Positions 21,601 to 34,899 of a DNA stretch of 64,000 nucleotides are shown piece by piece. The notes under the pieces were generated by a model. The model saw nothing but the letters and a program-made list of their open reading frames with translations, did not search any database and was not told the DNA's origin. Both the position numbers and the translations under genes were made by a program. Source of the stretch: Hippophae tibetana (lineage: Eukaryota > Streptophyta > Magnoliopsida > Rosales > Elaeagnaceae); assembly GCA_037013495.1 (NCBI GenBank), contig CM072807.1:14821001-14885000 (forward strand). Direction: 5' to 3'. Every line of letters begins with the position of its first letter. Position 1 is the stretch's first letter.

Positions 21601-24600
21601 AATATGAATTTATATCTTTAATAATCTAAATAATATGAGGAAGCATAATTAACTTAATTATTATATCCATAAATACTCCAATGTTATGAATGATAAAAAT
21701 TTGCATTATTTTTTATTGAATCCATATCTATGTTTATTTTTTTATGTCATTAGATTAAGAAACAAAAATCAAAATATTGTAATACGATGTTTTGGATTTA
21801 ATTTAATTTTTAAAAGTTTGAATAATAAATTAAAAACCATATATATTCCTTTCTTAGATCGACCTTAGGAGTATACTTGTCATTTTCTATAAAATGATAC
21901 GTACACTTGCGAGATTTTTACAAATATAAAACCAAAGTATCTGTGCCGATCTTGCTCATCATTAGCCAAGTCACATAGACTCTTGTATGTCTCTAAACAT
22001 GTAACCACCTCTACACCTTTTGATTTACTGTATATGGATATTTGGGGACCAAGTCCTCATATTGGTTTACATGGTGAATACTATTTTTTACTCATTATTG
22101 GTGACTGTATATGTTTCTCATAGATTTATTTCCTTAATACTCGTGATCAAGCAATGATCATGTTTCGCAAATTTCAAGCCATGGTAACCTATCAATTTAA
22201 TTGGGGTATTAAGCAGGTACAATATAATGAAGTATGAGAGTTTAAACCCTTGGCTAAACTATTGCTCAATTTAGGCATTAAATACAGGTGGCCATGCCCT
22301 CATTCATCTACACGAATGGCATGGTAGAGTGTTGCCACATAAGAATAAATGGATGCTAGTTTAAGTGTAATGTTTAAGGCTGGTATGCCTATGCATTTTA
22401 GGTCATATGTTTTCAAAGTATTGTTTCACATTAAATCTAGTTCCTAACAAAGTATTGTAGATTGTTTCATCATACGAACTATTGTGTGATAGGGAACCTA
22501 ATTCTCAATTTCTATGTGTGTTTGGATACCTCCTTTTCCCATGCTTGTGTCCTTAAGTGCATAATAAAATGGAGGCTAGGTCCATTGTTTGCACTTTCTT
22601 AGGCTATACTCCTAACCACATAGGTTAATTATGAATTGACATGAAAACAGATAGGATCATCACTTCTAGGAATGTAGTATTTGTTGAAAGTGAATTTTCT
22701 TTTATGACACATGATGGTTTCAATGCTTCTATCTCATCTGAGTTTCATGTTCCTACCTAGTTTCCTCGAGTGCTTTCTCCTTTGCTAGTTTCTAGCGATC
22801 CTGCAAGGTGTGATGATTACTCTACTCCATCACTCATCCAACTCATATTTAATCACCTACTCATTCACGTTTGTCTTCTGCACTTGTGTTTGAGGTTGTG
22901 CCTATTTCTTCATAGCCCACTCAACATTACACCATTGGTGTGATCTCTATTCCTACTAAGGTTCCAAGTCTCTACATGTGATTCACAAGCTTCCTATTGA
23001 TGATAAGGTTCATACTACGACAACTCAAGCTAAGGTTGGTATGTATAAACCTAAGGCCTTCTCTACTATGTCAAAGGTGTTGCTCACTACCCCCGCTATT
23101 TATCATCAAGCCAAAGATATTTTTGAGTGATATCAACTTATAAAAGAGGTGTACATTGCTCTTATGAACAACAACATATGGACCTTAGTGAACTTGCCTA
23201 CTGGGGCAAAGGTTATATGCAATTATTGGTTGTTTAAAATTAAGGAAAAGGCTTATGGAACTCTATAGAAATATAAATAAAAGCTGGTTGCACAAGGTTT
23301 TTTCCAAACTAATGGATTTGATTATGTGGAGACATTTAGTCTAGTAGTTAAAATGACTACAATGATGCTTACTTTGGCCATCTCTTTCAATTGAAAAATT
23401 AGACACTTGAATGTGAACAATGCCCTCTTAATGGGGACTTGGAAAAATCGTTTTTCATAAGATAACCTTTGGTTTTTGTTGTTGATACTTATCCTTAATA
23501 GAGTTTTATATGGTTTGAAACAAGCTCTTTAAGCCTAGTTTAATAAGTTGCAAAAGTGCTTCATGGATTGGGGTTTTATCAATGCCAAATGTGACACCAA
23601 CTTGTTTATCAAGCGTGCATGCAATAAGTTATTGTATGTTCTAGTGTATGTAGACAACATCATCTTCACTGATTCTAATGTGCTTCTCTTCAAGCTTTAA
23701 TCGCTAAACGGCATATTAAGTTTTCTCTTAAGGATTTGGGATACTTGCATTTTTTCTTGGGCTTGTAAGTTACTAGAAATAATAATGGTTTGTACCTATA
23801 TCAAGCTAAATACATTGGAAGATCTTTTCAGTTACAGAAGCTTGATAGGTTCTCTATAATATTGTGTTGTTACAAGGCCTAAAATAGGCTTTATTGTGAG
23901 TAAATTTGCATAATTCCTTAGTTTCCCAATAAATACCTACTGGAAGGCAGCCAAGTGTGCCCTACGCTATCTCAATGGTTTCAAAGAGTTTGGTTTAATG
24001 TTTTACAAATCTAATCATCTTGATTTAATAGGATATACGGATGAAAATTGGGAAAAGTGCTCCGATGATAAAAGATTAGTGACTGGTTATTGCATGATGC
24101 TTGGTGAGAATATGGTTTCTTGGAGCTCTTCTAAGCAAAAAATTGTGTCAAGATCCTCAGCTAAGTCTGAGTATAGAGCTTTAGCAGCTGGTGGTATAGA
24201 AGTTACATGGATAACAATGTTGCTTAAAGAAGTAGGCATGATGTTTCAAGAGGTGCCTAAATTTTTTTGTGACGATGTTACTACACAACACATGCTAAGG
24301 AATTCTATGCAACACACACATACAAAGCATATAGAGATTGATTGTCATTTTATAAAAGATCTTTATTGAAAAAGGCTTTTGACATTCAATATTGTAATAC
24401 ACATGAAAAGTTATCAGATGTGCTAACAAAACTATTAGCAATAGATAAATTTCAAAGCTTAGGACACACTCATAGTCTTGTCTAGACCTTAAGTTTGAGA
24501 AGGAATGTTAAGTTAAGTTAGGTGTTTTTCTATGTGTAATTATCTTATAGGTTATTATAGAAATTTTGTTAAGCTTGAGGTAGTTATAATAAACTACTTA

Positions 24601-24707
24601 TAACATCTATGTAATCAAAGTAATGTATATAAATACATGTGCTTACTTGCATCTTCTTCTTCCTATCTTCACTATCATTGTTTCTTTTCTTTATATTTTG
24701 CTCTACA
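18694..24707 (+). mobile_element. Ty1/copia retrotransposon, decayed, with a nested solo LTR
   Basis: Fossil copia element. The 5' LTR is at 18694-18936, initiator tRNA-Met primer site TGGTATTAGAGC at 18944-18955, and the 3' LTR at 24506-24707 after the polypurine tract AGTTTGAGAAGGAA. Both LTRs start TGTTAAG and share the TATA region with AATGTATATAAATACATGTG. Internal parts in copia order: gag (about 18960-19830, with a CCHC-type knuckle near 19755-19810), protease (TWVLDSGASNHVI, about 19924-19962), integrase (about 20200-20433 and 21962-22750, with LLYMDIWGPSPH), RT (about 23130-23800) and RNase H (about 23930-24370, with SRSSAKSEYRALA and HTKHIEIDCHFI). It is broken in many places and incapable of movement. 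The two LTRs are visibly diverged, so the insertion is old. No trustworthy target duplication was found. Confidence 0.88.
20434..21961 (+). mobile_element. Solo LTR of the Athila/Tat-type family, nested in copia
   Basis: A 1528-bp LTR flanked by the perfect 5-bp target duplication TTAGC (20429-20433 and 21962-21966). It starts AATGAGTGCTTAAAAAG and ends GCCGATCTTGCTCATCA, the TGATGAG/CTCATCA ends of this family. TATA box CTTATAAAAGGACC near 20693. The copia coding region continues directly on both sides, so this is a later insertion reduced to one LTR by recombination between the two LTRs. Confidence 0.9.
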
Positions 24708-24719
24708 TTTGAAATTTTG

Positions 24720-25690
24720 TACCATTTTGGTGCAATGGGGTTGGGTTAGAGACACCCATAGTCCTGAAAATTTAAGGATTACAATTTTCCCTATAAGAAT
24801 CAAAATTAATCAAAACATATTAATTTTGACACAATAAGAAACCTTCTTAAGGATGGGATAGGTTTTGGGAATAACTCCCTGCCCCGCTATCAATCGATCT
24901 CCATTTTCTTAAATTTCTTTCAAAATATATTATATAGTTGTAATATTTTATAGTTAAGTAAAATGAATATTGATCAAAATAATATTTTCATTAATAAATA
25001 AATACTTTAATAAATTCAATATTATGATATATGAAACACAAATTATTATAATAATTGTTAAATTAATAATATAAATAATCTAATTATACCTATAACCTTT
25101 ACTTTAAATTTGAATAAATTAAATTTAATAAAAAATTGTTTATTTTAATAACTTGCTAAAGGGAAAGTTAGACTTTTTCGTATATAAAATATGTTATTAT
25201 ATGTTAGAATTGTATTTTTATAAACACATATATGCTTAAAATAGTCCGATTATAATGTGAAATACAAAATAAATGGCATCATTAAACGCTCTAAATCAAA
25301 TTAGAAGCAAAATGATACATTGAAAAAAATGGAATCGACTATACATATACATTCACACTCGGTCCTAAATTTAGGATTTTTATCTAGAAGGGATATCATA
25401 TACATAGTAAAAAATAATACTAACTAATTTTTAGTTATTATTTATTTTTAATTGAAAAATATATATTATATGTATCTCATTTTAATAAAAATATGTTCAA
25501 AAATTATTGAATTTTATTGATATATTGAGTACTAAAAACTTAAAATTTAAAATTTAAAATTTAAATGGGAAACAATCTTAATACCTAAAATTTTGTTTTT
25601 CAAAACTTAAATAGTGACATTTGTCCTCCTTACCAATACATACATCCGCTCATGTTTGCACTTGTATCCTAAATTAATATAATTTGTATG
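24720..25690. other. AT-rich sequence, nothing recognised
   Basis: No gene. A GC-richer scrap at about 24845-24900 (CTCCCTGCCCCGCTATC) stands out but is too short to classify. Confidence 0.4.
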
Positions 25691-25699
25691 ATATTGTAT

Positions 25700-25850
25700 T
25701 TAGCACCAAATTTAGATCGGTCTTATTCCAAGCATTAGAAGTGAACAGTGCAATTTTACATGGCAAATTATCTAAATAAGTATATATGGACATCCGTCAA
25801 GATGCATGGTATCTGTTGAGTAAAATAACAAATTATAATTATATGTTATT
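25700..25850 (+). mobile_element. Small copia RT fragment
   Basis: The plus strand reads with the copia RT pattern around VNSAILHGKLSK then VYMDI (about 25738-25800), the counterpart of the usual DVKNAFLHG...VYM motif. A short fossil scrap. Confidence 0.5.
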
Positions 25851-25929
25851 TAGATTGTAAGGCCTATATATATACTAACAAGGAGTAGACTTAAAGTATT
25901 AAAATACTTTTACAATTTAGATAAATAAT

Positions 25930-26440
25930 TATTCTAATACTTTACCCAAAAGCTAGAGCATAAATGTTTACCATGTTCAACTTTGAACAAAGATAAGAAA
26001 AGATTATCTTAGAAATAGCTTTAGTGAAAATATCTTCAAATTGTTTTGTAGACTTGATGTAGACAGTAATAACTTCACTCATAAAATGACATTCGACTTC
26101 AATATGCTTAGTTCTCTCATGATCAATTGAATTTTTCACAATGTGAGTAACAACTTGGTTATCATAAACCATTATCAATAGTTCCTCAAAATTGAGATGT
26201 GATTCTCTTAATAGATTACTAATCCATATAAGTTCAATAAGTTGTATGATCCATCGCTCTATTATCTACCTCAATGCTAGATCTAGAAACTACGCTCTTT
26301 TTATTACTCTTCTAAGTGATCAAATTTTCTCCAACAAAAGTACAAATACACTAGTACACTTTCTGTCACTTTTTGAACTTACCCAGTTGGCACCAGAGTA
26401 TCCAAAAACATATATTCGAGTTCCTTTTTTTTTAAAGAAC
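25930..26440 (-). mobile_element. Copia RNase H fragment
   Basis: The minus strand reads through the copia RNase H C-terminal part: GYSGANWVSSKSDRKCTS (about 26400), then NQVVTHIVKN, HERTKHIEVECHFM and DIFTKAIS (about 26160-25970). It is opposite in orientation to both flanking copia elements, so it is a separate old insertion. Decayed. Confidence 0.75.
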
Positions 26441-27967
26441 TCCCAAATCAATTATTTGTGTAAGTCCCGTTGTATTTTCCTTTCTCTATGTAAGGCTATT
26501 TACTACAGATTAGTAATTCACACACACACACATAGTTAGGTATACTTTGAATGCAAGTATGTTTACATGCACAACAGGGTTGATTTTCATGGTAAGCGTG
26601 CTAGGTAGAGTGTTGGTTTTTGGAAAGTGAGAATACGAGCAAATTGACGTTTTTAATTTTGGTTTTTGGCATGTTTTAAGTGCGGGTATTTATGAATAGT
26701 ACTCAGCATTTTTGAAAACAAAAAAAATGTAACTTTTTGGCACCTTACCACCATCCTTAGCAAAGTAGTTGGCTAGGTGCTCGACGAGGTCGCTAGTGAA
26801 GTGAGTTGCTATTGATTTGAATTCCAAATTCATTGATTATATATATAATTGTGATGCATTGTGTGAATATAGAATAATATGAGTTGCTATTTTACATGGT
26901 AAGTGAATATTTTTCTGTGTAAGTAGTATTCAAAGTTTGTGTTAGTTTATTCTACACATTACTGTTCTATTGTATCTAATTACATATCAAGTGGTATTGA
27001 TTGTGAAGAATAGTCGGGTTTATGTGTAGAACCAAGTCATTACAGAAGCAGAAAGCATAAGCAATAGTAAGCAGTTAAGACAGAGATCCCAACTGATAGA
27101 GGTAATATTGATTTTATTTCTTTTAAAGTTGTAATTGTTATATTGATTTGTGAATTATTTGCTAATGAGTGGTTTTCATCAGCAACCCAAGAATGTTACC
27201 ATATAGATATGGTACACCTGGTTTGGGCTTAACCATCCAATGTTAATATTTTCCCCTTTTCTATATGTTTAATTTTTTCAAAGCTTTTATAATGGATGAT
27301 ACACAAGGGTTGGTTAGTAGACCACCTAAGTTCAATGGCATTTGTTATTTTTTTCGGAAGTCTTAAATGTGTTATTACTTGAAATCTAACAACAATGATG
27401 TTTGGTCCATCATTAAGGATGGTTGGATATGTCCTATACACATCTCTAAGACTAGTGTTGTCGAATGCAAAATTATTAATGTCTGGAATAAAGAGAAACT
27501 ACATCTCAGTAATTCAAACTACCAAGGATTGCACCTTATCATCAACTTAGTTACCTCAAAGGATTCTTCTATTGTGAACAAGTTTACTAATGTTAAGGAA
27601 GCTTGGTAATTCCTAGAAAAGAAATATGGTGGATACACTTCCTAGGCTAGTATGTCCATTATATAAAAGACAAAGATTGTCACTCCTGAATGCTATGCTC
27701 TTATAACCACTTCTTATTGGACTCACACTAGTGACAATGATTAGTTCTCTCTGCAATATTTGTATGATCAACTTATTTATGACTATCTAAAGTTAAAAAA
27801 AGTTTATGAACAAGATTCATAATGATATTTCTTAAAAAAATACAAAATATTTGAATTTTTCTGATCAATTGCTCAACCTCATTTTGGACAGTGATAAACT
27901 TGTAAACAATTTGAAACTAAGTTTGGACAATCATATTAAATCTCACCAGATTCTATTACAAGATAAT

Positions 27968-29737
27968 TGATGAGACACAAGACATGCATCGGGTTAGCAA
28001 TACCAATCTTGTAGATACTTTGGTTTTTATATTTGTAAAACTCTCGCAAGTGCATAGATCATTTTATAGAAAATGACAAGTATACTCCCAAGGTTTATCT
28101 AAGGAAAAATTATATATGGTTTTTAATTTATTATTTAAACTCTTAAAAACAAAATTACATCTTAAACATCCTATCACGATATTTTGATTTTTATTTCCTA
28201 ATCTAATGACATAAAAAATAAACATAGATATGGATTCAATAAACAATAATGAAATTTTTTATCATTCATAATAGGAGAGTATTTATGGAAATAATATTTA
28301 AGTTAATTATACTTACTCATATTATTTAAGTTCTTAAAGATATAAATTCATATTTGTTGATTTTCTCTTTTTGGTATGAAAGTGTCCTTAGGCGGAGTCC
28401 AAATTCTTTTGTTTAATATTAATTAACTAATATCCTTAGGCAGAGCCTATTAATTAACTAATATCCTTAGGCAGAGCCTATTAATTAACTAAGTATTAAA
28501 TTTTAACCTTATTTATAATAAAATAGAAAACCATCTAGTTAGTTAATTAGACTTTATTCAAAGTGTTCAAATTAAATTTAAAAATTTAATTATCTTAGAA
28601 CTAACTTTCAAGTTTTAAAATAATTACTGAAAATATATTGTTGATACATTTTCGAATAATAGTTCTTATAATTTTTTTTTTGAAATAAAGCTCAACTCTA
28701 ACTACCGAGTAATTATATCAACAAATAAAAGATCACTACTCTAAATCATACCGGATAATTAAACCTTAGAATATAATTTTTCATATTTAAGTTTGTAATA
28801 AAAAATAATATAATTCTTTCTAACATCTTTAATATAAAATCTTGAATAAAAACCAAACAAATTTATTTTATAGAAATATTTTACATATTTAATATTTCCC
28901 AACCATAACAACGTTATTATTATATCATATTTATAAATAGGTAGCAATGTTAAATTTAATTATAAATAAATTAAACATAACAGATAAGAATAAAACATAA
29001 AAAAATAAATGTAAAAAATTCATTTTAAAGTTATACCTAAAAAGAATTCTCCTTACAGAACTTTGATGCTAATTTTGTTACTAAAAAACCTGCAAATGGA
29101 TTTTCATTTCCGTTTATTGAATCAAAAACTAGAAATCTATAAAATTATAACTAGTTTTCTCAAAAAGAGAAGAACTTTAAAACTAAAAAAATAAAAAACT
29201 AAAGAGAGAAGTTTATGATTTTTAGGATTTTGAGTGAAGAATTTTACAATGAGGGTGAGGGTCCTCTCTTATAGAAGGGAAAATGGCCAAAAAAAGTGGG
29301 AAAACATGTCAAAAATTGATTTTGGACCGCGTTTAGAGAGGCTGGCACGTGTATGGGTGGCGAGATTTGCAGCAAATGAGAGTTGGTGCGCATGGGACTC
29401 AGTGCGGGCGTGAGCTGGGCATGTGTTGCACGCGTGGACTGGATGTACGTGCGGTGCGGGAGTGGAACTCGACATTTTTTGTCATTTTGTCCAATTTTTC
29501 CATTTTTTGTTTTTTTCTCATTTATTTTTTCAACATATTTGTGATGAATACCTCTAGTATTTTTCTTCGGGTTTTAAGTTATTTTTGAACGAAATATCAG
29601 AAAATAATACAAATACTTGTGATTCCGAAAAGTCAAATTTATATAAAAATATGATAAAATCATACAAATATAAATTTATTTAATAAATTAAAGTACATTA
29701 AATCATGATAATTTTAGTACTTTTTAATCACTTATCG
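27968..29737 (-). repeat. 3' LTR of the gypsy element
   Basis: About 1770 bp. The minus-strand TATA box TCTATAAGAGAGG is at about 29265. GC-rich upstream promoter sequence is at about 29330-29465. A 32-bp unit with AATATCCTTAGGCAGAGCCT is present twice in tandem at about 28425-28490. Confidence 0.88.
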
Positions 29738-30566
29738 CAACCCCTAACGAGCTTTTGCTAGTCTCTTAGCAAGAGAAGTAGTAAACACTAAACTAAAAAT
29801 TAAACTATCATAAATCACTTTTGTAGATTGGCACACTTGCATTTAGTATATGTAACATGCCGTTAAACCCTTAGGTTTCCCTAGTGGATGAGTTTAAGTC
29901 TCGTGACAGTTTTCAATAATGATACTCATAAACATTGAACTAAACAAAACAATCTTTAAAAAAAAAAACAATAGAACAAGTAAAATAAAACACAAAAACT
30001 TTCGTGCTTAAAATTTCATTTAAGTTTTATAATTAAAACCTTTAAGCATATATTATTCTAATTTCTTAAAAATTCATGATTTACTACAATAATTAGTTGA
30101 AAATTATTTTCATATTTTAATCAAAAATGTTTTGTTTTCACTTCACCCAATTTAAATGTTAGGACTCCAAATTTGTTTCGACTCTACTCCTCACAAGTCA
30201 ATACTCTCAACTCACTGAATCTCATGGATTCAAGCACTCATACTAAGGCGTATATGAATAGAATTTATGTTTAGAAATTAACTTATAAGTACACATAATT
30301 ATAAAAGAATAAAAACTCAAAATAGTGCATAACTTTGATCTCATGAAGGAAATCGACTGTATAAATTATAAAGATATCATATATATCATTTTCATGCATC
30401 GATCAAACTCATTAAGAAATAATTTCAAGATATGTCTTTTAGAAGTGTAGGAAAAATAAATGTAATGACTTTTAGGGGAATTATTTCCTATATTTCTTTT
30501 GTACTAACACACTCTCACAACTCTTTATTGCTAGAAAAGTGTAGTGTGTAGATTATGATATATATT

Positions 30567-30580
30567 CTTTCTCTTTCTCT

Positions 30581-30638
<58 letters not shown>

Positions 30639-30639
30639 T
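30567..30639 (+). repeat. (CT)n microsatellite
   Basis: About 70 bp of nearly pure CT and CTTT repeats in the non-coding 3' region of the gypsy element. On the element's own strand it is a polypurine GA run, but it lies too far from the 3' LTR to be the working polypurine tract. Confidence 0.9.
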
Positions 30640-31489
30640 AAAGAGATTTTCAACATATTTTTTTAGACTGGACCTATGTACAAATTGTACATTTTTGTAG
30701 GATTTTGGTAAATGGTTAATTTTGTGAATTTTCTATTTCATTTTGGTTTAGATAACCCCAAATATGTCTCTTTTCAGTAGAAGTCATGCATGAATGAGAT
30801 AAAGACATTTACTATCAATTTCTACTTAAATCATTTATTCTAAAAAAATGGAAAATAAATATATGTTACTCTATTGAGATGATAAATGTCATACATTAAA
30901 TGCTAATACCTATAAATATCATCTAAAATTTTGAAGAAATAGAATAAATGTTTTGAGTAGAAAGAAAATATTTCACTCAAAATAAAAGAAATTAAGGCTC
31001 AAATAATATCTCACAAGGGTAGTCTCCACTATTTGATTCCTAAACACCGATTTTGGGTTTGTTTCATTTCAACATTTTATCATAAAATATTAGTTATGAC
31101 ACAACTTACTAATTAGCATATTACTCCATGATATGTTTTTTTTTTTTGAAATTAATCTAATAATGCAACAAGACCTAGTCATTATTTAAACTTAATTTTT
31201 AAGACATGATTATTTTTGTGACAAATTTTTAACACTACTATAATTTACCTAAACACACAAATAAAGAAAATAACACACATATATAAAATAAAACAAATAA
31301 ATTAGAGGAAACAATTAATATGAAAATACATAAATAATAAGAAAAATAAGGGGACATTGTTTATAAAAAATTTAAATTTTGCCTAATTTGTGTAACTTTT
31401 AAATCCTACCACCCTTAACCTAAAATCTCTGTTGTCCTCAATGTAACAAATGCAAATTGTAAAAAGAGAAGGGATAGAAAAGTTACCAA

Positions 31490-34450
31490 ATTTTTTTATG
31501 TGTTAAGGATTTTGATCGAAAAAACATAGACAATTGTGTAAGGTTGATCCCGTCTTGATCTCAATTTTCCTGGAAACAATCTCAAACAAGAGTTCCATAA
31601 AAGAACTTTCATTCTAGGAAGAAAATACTTAGGAACTAGCCTCTTGTCATGATACCATTTAGTACGTTCTTTGTATAATTTTTCATTTTCATAGGCCTCG
31701 TCCCTAATCTCTTCCAAATCATTAAGATGGACCAACTATTTTTCTCTTGCTTCATTTAAATCCATGTTCAGCTATTTAATTGCTCAATAAGCCTTGTGTT
31801 TGAGTTCAATGGGAAGGTGGCATGCTTTTCCAAAAATTAACTAGTAAGGGTTCATCCCAATGGGTGTTTTGTAAGTTGTGTAGTATGCCTATAAGGCATC
31901 ATTCAACTTGATTTCTCAGTCTTTTCTTGAAGGATACACAACGTGTTCCAAAATTCCCATGATTTGTCTATTACTTACTTCCACTAAACCGGAAGTTTGA
32001 GGATTATATGGAGCAGCTAATCTATGTGTAATGTTGTACTTTTTCAATATGCTATCATATATTTTGTTACAAAAATGGCTACATTCATCACTTATCATAG
32101 CTCTAGGCATTCCGAATCTGCTAAATATTGAATCTTTTAAGAATTTTACAACAACATTAGCATCATTGGTTTTTAGTAGGGATAACTTCTACCCACTTGG
32201 ATACATAATCTATAGCAACCAAAATATATTGAAAACCATTGGATGGGGAAAAAGTACTCATAAAGTCAACCCCTTATACATCAAAAAGTTCAACAACTAA
32301 ATTAGATGTCAAAGGCATTTCATCTCTTTCGCTTATGTTTCCTATTCTTTGACACCTATCACATTATGCAAAAAAAACATATGAGCATCTTTAAAAAGAG
32401 TTGGCCAAAAGAATCCATACTGTAATATCTTACGGGCTATCTTTTCACCACCAAAATGGCCCCCACAATGAAGTTCATGAAAAAAAGTCAGAATGCTCTT
32501 ATATTCATCTTCAGCTACACATCTCTAGATAAATTGTTTTCCAGGTCTTTCTTATCCTTGATTTCTAGGTCAAATTCTTGTAAGAGTAAGACCTACCTGA
32601 TTAATCTTAGCTTTTCATTCGGCTTACTTAATAGGTATCTTAAAGCAGCATGATCAGAATGCATAATCACTTTAGATCCTACTAAATAAGACCTGAATTT
32701 GTCTAAAGAAAACACTATAGCCAAGAATTTCTTTTCAGTAGTGGTATAATTCAACTGGGCATTATTGTGTGTTTTGCTAGCATAGTAGATGACATGCAAA
32801 CACTTCTAATCTCTGTCCCAAGACTGCTCCGATAGCATAATAAAAAATGGCACACATTATTTCAAAGGGTAAAGACCAATTTGGTGTCATAATAACAGGG
32901 AAAATGTTAGTTTCTCTTTTAAGGTATTAAAAGCATTAAGCCAGCCATTGTTGAAATCAAAATAAACATCTTTTGATAACAAGTTAAATAAGGGACAACT
33001 TATTTTAAAGAAATCCTTAATAAATCATCTATAAAATTATACATGTCCTAAGAAGCTTCTTATCCCCTTAATAGATGTAGGGGATGTAATTTGGAAATCA
33101 GTTCAACTTTTTCCATATCAACTTCAATACCTTTGTTTGAAATAATATGTCCTAACACTATCCCTTATTGAACCATAAAATGACTTTTCTCCTAACTAAG
33201 GGTTACATTGCATACAATGCATCTTTCTAAAACCAAAGTCAATTTATATAAGCAATCATCAAATGAGTTTCCAAAAATAGAAAAATTGTCCATGAAAACC
33301 TCAATGAATTTTTCCATTATGTTTGAGAAGATAAACATCATACATCTCTAGAACTTGTTAGGGGTATTACATATCCCAAATGGCATTCTTCGGAAAGAAA
33401 ATGTACCAAAAGTACATGTAAATGTGGTATTTTCCTAATCTTTTGGTGTTATGGATACTTGATAATATCTGGACAATCCATCTAGAAAAAAGTAAAATTT
33501 GTGCCAAGCTAATCTTTCCATATATGATCAATGAATGGAAGAGGAAAGTGGTCCTTTTTAGTATATAAATTCAATTTCCTGAAACTTATACACATCCTCC
33601 ATTCAATGATTATTCTAGTGAGCACCGATTCACTTTTATCATTTTAAACAATTGTTATCCCAAATTTATTACGTACCATATGCACTGGACTAACCCACTT
33701 ACTATCGACAATAGGGTAGATAATTCTTTCTTCTAACAATTTAAGAATTTCTTTCTTAACTACATCTTACATGTTTGGGTTTAATCTTCTTTGGGCCTCT
33801 CGTACGGGTTTAGCACCATCCTCCAAATTGATCTTATGCATATGCATGATAGGACTAATGCCTCTTATATCCCAGATACTCCAACCTATGACTTTTTTAA
33901 ACTTCTTAAGCAATTTTATAAGTTCTTTTTCTTGGGTTTTGGTCAATGTTGAAGTGCTTAGGTAAGTATTTGAGTTCAAGTTCAGGTGGATTGGCCTCTT
34001 TACTAGATGAGGAATTAGGTAGATTTAAGAGTGGACTAGATTTTATAATTATTTCATCATTATCTAGTTGTTCAAGTTACCCCCTTAGTTTCCTCATCTA
34101 AATCTTCTTCGATTTCTTCATGTGTAAGAATAGTTTTAAGATTATCTTACATTCTAGTTCAGGAAAAGGTGCTTTGGACAAGATTATCAAAATGGTCAAC
34201 ATCGAATATTTCATTGATGGTAGAAATAGAAGGAAAAGGTGGAGAATTAAAAAAATTAAAATGAACAGTCTCTCCTAAGATTGTCATTATCAAATTTCCA
34301 TCTTGGACATCAATAATAGTCTTGGAAGTTGCCCTAAATGGTCTAACAAGTAGTATTGTGTGCTCTCTGCCCAAGGTTCGATTTTCTTGCATATCTAGAA
34401 CGACAAAGTCAATAGGTATTATCAGTTTTCTATCTATACTAGCACATTTT
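31490..34450 (-). mobile_element. pol region of the gypsy element
   Basis: Order on the minus strand: protease-like block (about 34390-34160, RPFRATSKTIIDVQDGNL), RT (about 33980-32900, with AKPVREAQRRLNPNM), RNase H (about 32800-32590, with [20 protein letters not shown] and HSDHAAL), integrase zinc-finger and core (about 32390-31910, with ISDECSHFCNKIYD and PYNPQTSGLVEVSNRQI) and the integrase C-terminal part (about 31740-31490, with NSCLRLFPGKLRSR). Decayed in many places. Confidence 0.88.
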
Positions 34451-34899
34451 CAACTATTCCCTTTGGATACTTAAGAGATCTATCTACAAGTTCAAGGGAC
34501 ATAGTTTTGGATTTTAAATTCCTAAATTGAGCTGTAAGAATATAGAGTAAGGCATCATGTTTATACTAACACCTAAATCAAGCATTGCTTTAGCGACCTT
34601 CCTATCCCACGTAGTTATGTTTATGATAAAAAAATCCAAGGTCTTCTAACTTAGGGGGAAGTTGGTGTTGAAGTACAACACTATAAATTTTTGATACTAC
34701 TACTCACTTATTAAGTTCATACCTCCTTTTCTTAGTGTTCAACTCTTTGAAAAAATTAGCATAGGAGAGCACATTCATGATCACTTCTAATAATGGTAAA
34801 TTGATATTTACTTTAGAAAGCATATTAAAAAGATCATAGAATTTCTTATCTTGTTTAGATTCTTTTATTCAGTGTGAAAAAGGTACTTGCAACTGGTGT

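Noticed and set aside
18670-24740. TTGGTGCAA on both outer sides of the 18694-24707 copia element as a target duplication
   Set aside because: Copia duplications are 5 bp and directly adjoin the LTR ends. This match is longer and not adjacent, so I treat it as chance.
26192-26539. 115-codon plus-strand frame
   Set aside because: It is antisense to a copia RNase H fragment whose minus strand carries the recognisable motifs.
30567-30639. The (CT)n run as the polypurine tract of the gypsy element
   Set aside because: It lies about 0.8 kb from the LTR, whereas the tract must adjoin the LTR; it is a microsatellite.
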